Shown here: piece after piece, positions 1-5,361 of the stretch
How the letters are laid out: each line of letters starts with the position of its first letter
Numbering within the stretch: the stretch's first letter is position 1
DNA from: Deltaproteobacteria bacterium
GTDB lineage: Bacteria > UBA10199 > DSSB01
NCBI GenBank assembly: GCA_020440745.1
Contig: JAGRNM010000097.1
Span: 1 to 5,839 of the forward strand
Length of the DNA stretch: 5,839 nt
Direction: 5' to 3'
Made by a program: the position numbers and the translations under genes
Notes under the pieces: generated by a model
What the model was told of the DNA's origin: nothing
What the model saw: only the letters and a program-made list of their open reading frames with translations
Databases searched by the model: none

Positions 1-273
1 ACTTAAAGACTTTTTTAAACCTTGCATTTCCTCCCAAAGCACTGCGGGGTCTAAAACAACTCCATTGCCAATGACGCAAACCTTGTCTTTGTGTAAGATG
101 CCCGAAGGAATTAAGTGAAGGACTGTCTTGAATCCATCAACCACTAAGGTGTGGCCCGCATTATTGCCGCCTTGAAAACGCACCACCACATCAGCAGACT
201 GAGTAAAGCAATCTACAATCTTACCCTTGCCTTCGTCTCCCCACTGCGTACCAATAATCACTAGATTGGACAT
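1..273 (-). CDS. purA: Adenylosuccinate synthetase, N-terminal 91 residues (gene runs off the left edge)
   Basis: Catalyses IMP + L-aspartate + GTP to adenylosuccinate + GDP + phosphate, the first committed step from IMP to AMP, in the cytosol. I translated it by hand from the ATG at 273-271; it stays open to base 1. The start reads MSNLVIIGTQWGDEGKGK, with the family's glycine-rich phosphate loop at residues 12-18 and the catalytic Asp at 13. GGNNAGHT at residues 35-42 carries the catalytic His41. LIPSGIL and IGNGVVLDP follow, as expected near residues 54-76. A full enzyme has about 430 residues, so roughly a fifth is visible. The start is secure: it matches the family N-terminus, and no ATG, GTG or TTG lies in frame between it and the upstream in-frame stop. 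It lies 18 bases after the serA stop, so it is probably co-transcribed with serA. Nothing visible suggests damage; the truncation is only the window edge. Confidence 0.97.
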   Translation of the reverse strand, partial: MSNLVIIGTQWGDEGKGKIVDCFTQSADVVVRFQGGNNAGHTLVVDGFKTVLHLIPSGILHKDKVCVIGNGVVLDPAVLWEEMQGLKKSLS

Positions 274-287
274 GATTAAAAAATAAG

Positions 288-294
288 TCCTTTA
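288..294 (-). promoter_or_regulatory. Possible purA ribosome binding site overlapping the serA stop
   Basis: On the minus strand the serA stop TAA runs directly into AGGA, giving TAAAGGA. It is the only Shine-Dalgarno-like sequence before purA, but it sits 14 bases from the ATG, longer than the usual 5-9. The overlap with the serA stop suggests that purA translation is partly coupled to termination of serA. The assignment rests on position and sequence only. Confidence 0.4.
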
Positions 295-1887
295 TAACAA
301 AACAACCTTTACCCAAAGGACATGTTCTAAGCTCTCTAAGGCGCAGATCAAGTCCTGATTGGGTTCGCTATCTAAACTATATACTGCCAAAGCTTCACCG
401 GCTTTAGCGTTAAGACCTAGGTGCATCCTAGAAATATTAATATTTCTTTCTCCCAAAGTAGTGCCAATTTTTCCAATCACACCAGGTTTATCTTGGTTTT
501 TAACCATTAATAAACAGCCTTTAGGCTCTGCCTCTAAATAAAAATCATCTAACCTAATGAGTCTAGGATGTTCGGTGCCAAAAACCGTACCAGAGACTCG
601 ATGCTCTCCTTGATCACTTAAGACTTTAAACTGCAAAAGGTTGGTATAACCTTTAGCCTCACTTACTTTAATTTCTTTGACGCTAATACCCCGCTCTTTG
701 GCTAAGAAAGGAGCATTAACATAATTTACCTGACCTTCCTCACTAAGATGGGTTTGTAAAAAACCCTTGAGGGCAGCCGCGGTTAAGCTACCCAAAGGAT
801 ACTCTTTAATTTCACCGGCAAATTCTAAATGAATTTCTTTTGGAGTACCTTCTGCATAATGACCCAAAAGTTTTCCTAAGGCCTCAGCGAGTTTGGAATA
901 AGGCTTTAGCACCTTAGCTAATTCACCCGAAAGAGAAGGAAAATTAATGGCATTACGGATTTCTCCCCTTTGAAGATAATCCACCACTTGCTGGGCCACC
1001 TCAACGGCCACATTGACCTGAGCTTCGTCTGTAGAAGCGCCTAAATGGGGAGTACAAACAACCTTAGGATGCTGCACTAAAGGAGAATTTGCTTCAGGAG
1101 GTTCTTTGACAAAAACATCCAAACCAGCACCGGCTACTTTGCCCGAATTTAAAGCTTGTAGGAGTGCTTCTTCATCCACAATACCCCCGCGAGCACAGTT
1201 AATAATGAATACACCATCTTTCATCTTGGCAAAACTATCAGCATTAATAAGACCACGGGTTTTATCGTTAAGAGGAACATGGGTTGTAATATAATCGGAT
1301 TGTTTAAAGATTTCTTCCAAACTAACTAGCTCGATCCCCATTTTACTGGCTGCTTCTGGTGTTAAAAAAGGATCAAAGCCTAAGACTCGCATCTTAAGTC
1401 CTAAGGCCCGGTTGGCAACGATCTTGCCAATATTACCCACTCCAACAACTCCTAATACCTTATTACAAAGCTCCCTACCCATAAATTGTTTCTTTTCCCA
1501 CTTGCCGGCCTTCATGGACATAGTGGCCTGAGGGATCATACGACTTACAGCAAAGAGCATGGCCAAGGCGTGTTCGGCAGTAGTAACAGCATTGCCGCTG
1601 GGAGTATTTTCTACAATCACTCCATGTTTACTTGCAGACGCCACGTCCACATTATCCACTCCAATACCAGCACGACCTACTAACTTAAGACGAGTAGCAG
1701 CTTCTAAAATATCAGCGGTTACCGTTGTTCCAGAACGAATAACCAAGGCATCGTATTCACCAATGATAGCTTTTAGTTCTTCTGGAGAAAGACCAGGCTT
1801 AGAATCGGTCTGAATCCCTTGGGCTTTTTCTAAAATTTCTAAACCGGCCTCACTTAATTTGTCGCTAATCAAAACTTTTTTTGTCAT
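292..1887 (-). CDS. serA: D-3-phosphoglycerate dehydrogenase, long form with C-terminal ACT domain
   Basis: Oxidises 3-phosphoglycerate to 3-phosphohydroxypyruvate with NAD+, the first step of phosphorylated serine synthesis, in the cytosol. At 531 residues it matches the long form (about 525-530 residues, as in Bacillus and Mycobacterium). Order of domains: split substrate-binding domain (about 1-97 and 287-315, with RSGT at 51-54 and GRAGIGVDNVD at 71-81); Rossmann NAD domain (about 98-286) with GVGNIG at 149-154 and Asp172 as the likely NAD ribose ligand; intervening ASB domain (about 317-452); and ACT domain (about 458-531). The catalytic trio is complete: Arg233 in CARGG, Glu262 in KEPP, His281 in PHLGAS. 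The ACT domain keeps NQDKPGVIG (464-472) and Asn484, so serine feedback inhibition is plausible. The ATG at 1887-1885 has AGGAA 9 bases upstream. It lies 50 bases after the aminotransferase stop and 18 before purA. No damage is seen. Confidence 0.98.
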   Translation of the reverse strand: MTKKVLISDKLSEAGLEILEKAQGIQTDSKPGLSPEELKAIIGEYDALVIRSGTTVTADILEAATRLKLVGRAGIGVDNVDVASASKHGVIVENTPSGNAVTTAEHALAMLFAVSRMIPQATMSMKAGKWEKKQFMGRELCNKVLGVVGVGNIGKIVANRALGLKMRVLGFDPFLTPEAASKMGIELVSLEEIFKQSDYITTHVPLNDKTRGLINADSFAKMKDGVFIINCARGGIVDEEALLQALNSGKVAGAGLDVFVKEPPEANSPLVQHPKVVCTPHLGASTDEAQVNVAVEVAQQVVDYLQRGEIRNAINFPSLSGELAKVLKPYSKLAEALGKLLGHYAEGTPKEIHLEFAGEIKEYPLGSLTAAALKGFLQTHLSEEGQVNYVNAPFLAKERGISVKEIKVSEAKGYTNLLQFKVLSDQGEHRVSGTVFGTEHPRLIRLDDFYLEAEPKGCLLMVKNQDKPGVIGKIGTTLGERNINISRMHLGLNAKAGEALAVYSLDSEPNQDLICALESLEHVLWVKVVLL

Positions 1888-1897
1888 GCTTAAAGTT

Positions 1898-1933
1898 TCC
1901 TAATATTTAGTCTTAAGGATCTAGAACTTAGGA
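1898..1933 (-). promoter_or_regulatory. serA ribosome binding site in a potential stem
   Basis: The serA Shine-Dalgarno AGGAA lies at 1897-1901 on the minus strand, 9 bases from the ATG. TCCTAA at 1933-1928 can pair perfectly with TTAGGA at 1903-1898, which includes most of the Shine-Dalgarno. The stem has 6 base pairs and a 24-base AT-rich loop. It could dampen serA initiation unless ribosomes leaving the aminotransferase gene (stop at 1940-1938) open it. The pairing is direct sequence observation; the regulatory role is inference, and a stem this short with such a long loop may be chance. Confidence 0.3.
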
Positions 1934-1937
1934 CCAT

Positions 1938-3074
1938 TTATTTAGTTAAAATATCTAAGGCTACTCCTAAGGATTTTCCTCTTTCTAGATTAACTCCTAA
2001 TTTTACCAAAGCACTCTCCACAGCAGCTAAAGCGCTTATCATATCCATGGGATCATAATAACCAATATGACCAATTCTAAAAATTTTACCTTTAAGGTGA
2101 TCTTGGCCACCGGCAATGGTCATGTTAAAATCATTTTTTAAAATTTTAACAACATCACCAGCATTGATTCCCTCAGGAGTCAATGCAGCCGTCACCGCAT
2201 TAGAAGGAGCTTCTTCAGCCAAAAGTTTTAATCCCATAGCTTTTAAAGCTTCCCTCACCGCCTTAGCAAGACGGGTGTGCCGTTCAAAAATATTACTTAG
2301 ACCTTCTTCTTTAAAAAGCCTTAAAACCTCCTGAAGTCCACTAATCAAACTTACTGGGCTAGTAAAAGCCGTCGTGTTTTTTTGAATCGCTTCATGCTCT
2401 TTTAAAAAATTAAAATAAAATTTAGGCAAATCACTCTCTTGAGCCATTTTTAAAGCCTTGTCGCTAAGAGAAGCAAAAGCCAAACCCGGCGGCAGCATAA
2501 AAGCTTTTTGAGATCCACTTACTAAGACGTCAATACCCCATTCGTCAGTGGGAATATCATGAACACCTACCGCTGTAATACCATCCACCACCAAAGCAGT
2601 TTCTGGATCATTTTTTACCAAAGCTGCTAGCTCTTTAATAGGATGATAAGCGGCCGTTGAGGTCTCAGAAGCAGTGGCAAAAATAGCACGGTATTTTTTA
2701 TTTTTTAAGTGTTCGGCCACTTCCTCTATTTTTACTGGCTGGCCCCACTCGACTTTAATCTCATCATAAGCCAGGCCATGACCTTTACAGATTTTTCCCC
2801 AACGCTCCCCAAACTTACCACCATTAATACAAAGGGCCACATCGGATTTTCTCATTAAATTAGTGACAGCGCCCTCCATGGCACCAGTTCCGCTAGCTGC
2901 TAAAATAAGCACTTCACTTTTAGTTTGAAAAACCCATTTCAAACCTTTTCTAACTTCTTCCACTACAGCCTCAAAAGCTGGTGTGCGGTGATGCAAAATA
3001 GGAAGAGCCATTTTGGTAAGAACTGATTCGGGAACCGGTGTAGGACCAGGGGCCATCAGACGATAACGATACAT
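1938..3074 (-). CDS. Class V (PLP fold type I) aminotransferase, serine-pyruvate/alanine-glyoxylate family; probable phosphoserine aminotransferase by context
   Basis: A 378-residue PLP enzyme, normal length for the serine-pyruvate / alanine-glyoxylate aminotransferase family. Visible motifs: MAPGPTPVP at 7-15 (typical N-terminus), LHHRTPAF at 27-34, SGTGAMEG at 61-68 (PLP phosphate loop), VVDGITAVG at 162-170 with Asp164 for the pyridine nitrogen, and SGSQKAFMLPPG at 186-197 with Lys190 as the Schiff-base lysine. Family members transfer amino groups between serine, alanine or aspartate and glyoxylate, pyruvate or hydroxypyruvate. It lies directly upstream of serA and no serC is in the window, so I infer that it aminates 3-phosphohydroxypyruvate to phosphoserine. 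From memory, related enzymes in thermophiles and methanogens have been proposed or shown to do this. Glyoxylate-dependent transamination is the main alternative. The ATG at 3074-3072 has an excellent Shine-Dalgarno 6 bases upstream. The family is certain; the substrate is not. Confidence 0.93.
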   Translation of the reverse strand: MYRYRLMAPGPTPVPESVLTKMALPILHHRTPAFEAVVEEVRKGLKWVFQTKSEVLILAASGTGAMEGAVTNLMRKSDVALCINGGKFGERWGKICKGHGLAYDEIKVEWGQPVKIEEVAEHLKNKKYRAIFATASETSTAAYHPIKELAALVKNDPETALVVDGITAVGVHDIPTDEWGIDVLVSGSQKAFMLPPGLAFASLSDKALKMAQESDLPKFYFNFLKEHEAIQKNTTAFTSPVSLISGLQEVLRLFKEEGLSNIFERHTRLAKAVREALKAMGLKLLAEEAPSNAVTAALTPEGINAGDVVKILKNDFNMTIAGGQDHLKGKIFRIGHIGYYDPMDMISALAAVESALVKLGVNLERGKSLGVALDILTK

Positions 3075-3080
3075 AAATAA

Positions 3081-3090
3081 TCACTTCCTT
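3081..3090 (-). promoter_or_regulatory. Very strong Shine-Dalgarno for the class V aminotransferase
   Basis: AAGGAAGTGA on the minus strand differs at one base from AAGGAGGTGA, the complement of the 16S rRNA 3' end, and sits 6 bases from the ATG. It is the best ribosome binding site in the window and fixes the start of the aminotransferase. It follows the longest and most structured gap, which supports a new translation unit beginning here rather than simple read-through from argG. Confidence 0.8.
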
Positions 3091-3106
3091 TTTAATGATA
3101 ATTAAA
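3091..3106 (-). repeat. AT-rich dyad just upstream of the aminotransferase Shine-Dalgarno
   Basis: TTTAAT and ATTAAA form a perfect 6-bp inverted repeat with a 4-base centre (TATC on the minus strand), ending at the base before the Shine-Dalgarno. As DNA it looks like a small operator; as RNA it would be a weak A-U hairpin abutting the ribosome site. Which of these applies, if either, cannot be told from the sequence. Confidence 0.35.
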
Positions 3107-3108
3107 GA

Positions 3109-3175
3109 CCTCTCTAGGCTTAATCCGCCCTTCTAAAGAGCGTCAAGCCAATTTCCCAAAGGAAGGCTAGAGAAG
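3109..3175 (-). promoter_or_regulatory. Candidate structured leader RNA (three-way junction) upstream of aminotransferase-serA
   Basis: Read on the minus strand, this part of the 110-base argG-aminotransferase gap folds by eye into three helices. An outer stem pairs 3175-3168 with 3116-3109 (8 bp, one G-U). A small hairpin pairs TTCC (3164-3161) with GGAA (3156-3153) around a 4-base loop. A long hairpin pairs 3149-3143 with 3123-3117 and 3142-3136 with 3132-3126: 14 pairs, two of them G-U, with a 2-base GA bulge and a UAG triloop. The next 18 bases include an AT-rich dyad, and then comes the Shine-Dalgarno. An alternative hairpin (GGCTA at 3181-3177 with TAGCC at 3169-3165) would compete with the outer stem. 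It resembles no riboswitch class I can name, and no U-run follows, so it is not a clear terminator. The base pairs are direct observation; regulation is inference. Confidence 0.4.
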
Positions 3176-3184
3176 ATAGCCCAA

Positions 3185-4375
3185 CTATGCCCTTAACTTA
3201 AGACGTAAGGCGTTTAGCTTGATAAAGCCCTCGGCATCCCGTTGGTTGTAGACCTCGTCTTTTTCAAAAGTAGCCAAGTCTTCTCGGAAGAGACTGTTAG
3301 GCGACTTTCTTCCTAGAACAGTGACATTTCCCTTATAGAGCTTGAGCCTGACACTTCCCGTAACTGGTTTTTGAATTTCATCAATCATTTTTTGTAGATT
3401 TTCCCTCTCTGGGGCAAACCAAAAACCATTATATACTTGAGCCGCATAAGTGGGAATCAAGGAGTCTCGAATTTTTCTAACCTCTCGGTCCAGAGTCAAA
3501 GACTCCATCGCACGATGAGCCACATGCAAAACCGTACCACCGGGAGTTTCATAAACCCCACGACTTTTCATGCCAACAAAGCGACTCTCCACCAAATCCA
3601 CACGACCAATGCCGTTTTCGCCAGCGATCTGATTAAGCTCAGCTAAAATCTCATGGGGAGCTAGTCTTTTGCCATTAATGGCCACCGCATCGCCAGACTC
3701 ATAGTCGATCTCCAAAAAACTAGGCTGATCCGGAGCCGCTTCAGGGCTCTTACTTAACACAAACATATCCTCAGGGGGAGCAGCCCAAGGGTCTTCTAAA
3801 ATACCCCCTTCAAAACTCAAATGAAGTAAATTACGGTCACAACTGTAAGGTTTTTCTGCGCTAACTGTGATAGGAATTTGGTGTTTCTTGGCGTAATTAA
3901 TACAGTCACTACGGCTTTTTAAATCCCACTCCCTCCAAGGAGCAATGACTTTAATATCTGGCTTAAGGGCATAGTAAGCCAATTCAAAACGTACCTGATC
4001 ATTACCTTTACCAGTAGCTCCGTGGGAAACAGCATCGGCCCCCTCTTTTAAAGCAATTTCAATTTGTTTTTTTCCAATCAAAGGACGGGCAATAGAAGTG
4101 CCCAAAAGATAATCCCCTTCATAAACCGCATTAGCACGCAACATAGGATAAACATAATCACGGGCAAATTCGGCTTTGAGATCCTCAATATAGATTTTAC
4201 TGGCACCGGTCTTAAGAGCTTTTTCTTCTAAAGGATCTAATTCTTCTCCCTGACCTAAGTCGGCGGCAAAGGCAATGACTTCACAGTCATAGGTTTCGAT
4301 CAACCAACGGATGATCACTGAGGTGTCTAAACCACCCGAATAAGCCAAGACAACTTTATTAATTTTTCCGGACAT
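3185..4375 (-). CDS. argG: Argininosuccinate synthase
   Basis: Condenses citrulline with aspartate using ATP (released as AMP + PPi) to give argininosuccinate, the penultimate step of arginine synthesis, in the cytosol. At 396 residues it has the usual short-form length (about 400), unlike the roughly 447-residue Escherichia coli type. The N-terminus VVLAYSGGLDTSVII at 8-22 carries the ATP-pyrophosphatase loop SGGLDTS (13-19). YEGDYLLGTSIARPLI at 85-100 and GADAVSHGATGKGNDQVRFE at 112-131 contain the family's citrulline- and aspartate-contacting stretches. TPGGTVLHVAHRAMESLTLDRE lies in the C-terminal half. The ATG at 4375-4373 has AAGGA 6 bases upstream; the stop is TAG. It follows argF by 73 bases and is followed by a 110-base structured gap. 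argH, a common neighbour, does not come next. No missing motifs or frame problems are seen. Confidence 0.98.
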   Translation of the reverse strand: MSGKINKVVLAYSGGLDTSVIIRWLIETYDCEVIAFAADLGQGEELDPLEEKALKTGASKIYIEDLKAEFARDYVYPMLRANAVYEGDYLLGTSIARPLIGKKQIEIALKEGADAVSHGATGKGNDQVRFELAYYALKPDIKVIAPWREWDLKSRSDCINYAKKHQIPITVSAEKPYSCDRNLLHLSFEGGILEDPWAAPPEDMFVLSKSPEAAPDQPSFLEIDYESGDAVAINGKRLAPHEILAELNQIAGENGIGRVDLVESRFVGMKSRGVYETPGGTVLHVAHRAMESLTLDREVRKIRDSLIPTYAAQVYNGFWFAPERENLQKMIDEIQKPVTGSVRLKLYKGNVTVLGRKSPNSLFREDLATFEKDEVYNQRDAEGFIKLNALRLKLRA

Positions 4376-4402
4376 GTTTTTTCCTTAATTGGTTATTGCT
4401 TA

Positions 4403-4441
4403 TTTTTTGTTTCTACAAATCAAAAAACTCTTAAAACTCTT
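4403..4441 (-). repeat. AT-rich argF-argG spacer: 9-bp tandem repeat plus A-U hairpin
   Basis: The 73-base argF-argG gap (4376-4448) holds two simple structures. On the minus strand AAGAGTTTT occurs twice in perfect tandem (4441-4424). It runs into TTTTTTG (4427-4421), which pairs with CAAAAAA (4409-4403). Inside that stem, TTT at 4419-4417 pairs with AAA at 4412-4410 around a GTAG loop, giving 10 pairs with one bulged A. With one G-C pair in ten it is too weak, and in the wrong order relative to its U-run, to be a standard intrinsic terminator. It may be only AT-rich spacer. Confidence 0.35.
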
Positions 4442-4448
4442 CCCCAAC

Positions 4449-5357
4449 CTAATGATCTTTCATCAGAGCAAGCAACAAGGCTTTCTGTGCATGCAGTCTG
4501 TTTTCTGCCTGATCCCATACCCAAGAATGCTTACCATCAATAACCTCATCCGTAATTTCTTCTCCACGATGGGCAGGCAAACAATGCATAACTCCCACCT
4601 TAGGATCAGCGTTTTTTAATAAGAAATCATTAAGCTGATAGGGAGCAAAAATCCTCTTCTTAGCCTTGTCAACTTCTTGCCCCATAGAAAACCACGTATC
4701 GGTATAAACAACATGGGCTCCTTTAAGAGCCTTCTTAGGATCCTTTTCAAAATGAATGTTCTTTTTAGAAAGGGCTAACTCCACCATGCTTTCATGGGGA
4801 TGAAAAGTCTGCGGACAACTCACACGAAGTTCAAAACCAAATAAACTAGCAGCATGAATCCAACTATTGGCTAAATTATTACCATCCCCTACATAGGCCA
4901 AAGTCATGTCTTTTAAAGAGGAGCGTTTTTCTAAGATGGTCTGTAAATCAGCTAAAATTTGTACGGGATGAAAAAGATCAGTCAAACCATTAATTACAGG
5001 CACACTGGCAACCTTTGCCATCGCCTCTAAGTTATCATGATCAAAAGTACGCAGCATAATCGCATCGGCGTAACGACTCAAAACCCTAGCCGTGTCTTCA
5101 TAGGTCTCTCCCCTTCCAAGCTGGCTAGAACTAGTACTTAAACTTAAGGCGTGTCCCCCTAACTGCACACAAGCAAGCTCAAAACTAACTCGGGTTCTAG
5201 TAGAGCTTTTTTCAAAAACCATGGCTAAAGTTTTATTAGACAAAGGCTTAGATGTTTTACCCTTTTTCCAATCTTGTTTAAGACGAATCGCTTCTTTCAG
5301 CAAAGCCTCTAACTCAGACAAAGAAAAATCTGTTAATTTTAAAAAGTGTCTTGGCAC
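4449..5357 (-). CDS. argF: Ornithine carbamoyltransferase
   Basis: Transfers the carbamoyl group of carbamoyl phosphate to ornithine, giving citrulline, in the cytosol; usually a trimer. Residue numbers here count from the TTG described below. The N-terminal half carries the carbamoyl-phosphate loop SSTRTR (52-57), and FHPVQ (130-134) stands where HPCQ or HPTQ is more usual. The ornithine-binding half has GDGNN (158-162), DTWFSMGQE (221-229, with the SMG loop) and HCLPAHRGEEI (259-269). These motifs fit ornithine rather than aspartate or acetylornithine carbamoyltransferase. Length is about 302, normal for the family. The start is uncertain between TTG at 5360-5358 and GTG at 5357-5355. I prefer GTG: AAAGG at 5370-5366 is 8 bases away (5 for TTG), and MPRHFLKL matches family N-termini. 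It begins 4 bases after the argD stop, so the two are probably translationally coupled. The stop is TAG. Confidence 0.96.
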   Translation of the reverse strand: MPRHFLKLTDFSLSELEALLKEAIRLKQDWKKGKTSKPLSNKTLAMVFEKSSTRTRVSFELACVQLGGHALSLSTSSSQLGRGETYEDTARVLSRYADAIMLRTFDHDNLEAMAKVASVPVINGLTDLFHPVQILADLQTILEKRSSLKDMTLAYVGDGNNLANSWIHAASLFGFELRVSCPQTFHPHESMVELALSKKNIHFEKDPKKALKGAHVVYTDTWFSMGQEVDKAKKRIFAPYQLNDFLLKNADPKVGVMHCLPAHRGEEITDEVIDGKHSWVWDQAENRLHAQKALLLALMKDH

Positions 5358-5361
5358 CAAA

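Noticed and set aside
1559..1813. An 84-codon plus-strand open frame, and several shorter ones (for example 359-541, 1106-1294, 1486-1683, 2116-2334, 3437-3646, 4389-4619)
   Set aside because: Most lie wholly inside strongly supported minus-strand genes; the one at 4389-4619 spans the argF-argG gap and the 3' end of argF. None has a convincing ribosome site or a protein I recognise. They are shadows of the real coding frames.
3091..3106. Fur box, because the plus strand contains TGATAAT
   Set aside because: Only one half-site matches; the partner half is absent and nothing in the neighbouring genes concerns iron.
3118..3146. Possible promoter on the minus strand: TTGACG (3146-3141) with TTAAGC 17 bases on
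   Set aside because: The -35 match is good but the -10 is poor (2 of 6 to TATAAT). A different -10, TATCAT at 3100-3095, has no acceptable -35 and would start the RNA at the Shine-Dalgarno. I cannot support a promoter here.
3117..3149. The strong hairpin read as an intrinsic terminator for argG
   Set aside because: On the minus strand the stem is followed by TAGAGAGGTC, not a T-run, and on the plus strand by AATTTCCC. The stem alone does not make a terminator.
3075..3184. T-box, glycine or SAM riboswitch in the gap before the serine genes
   Set aside because: The T-box AGGGTGG core and the conserved glycine or SAM cores are missing; short matches such as AGAGAGG are too small to count.
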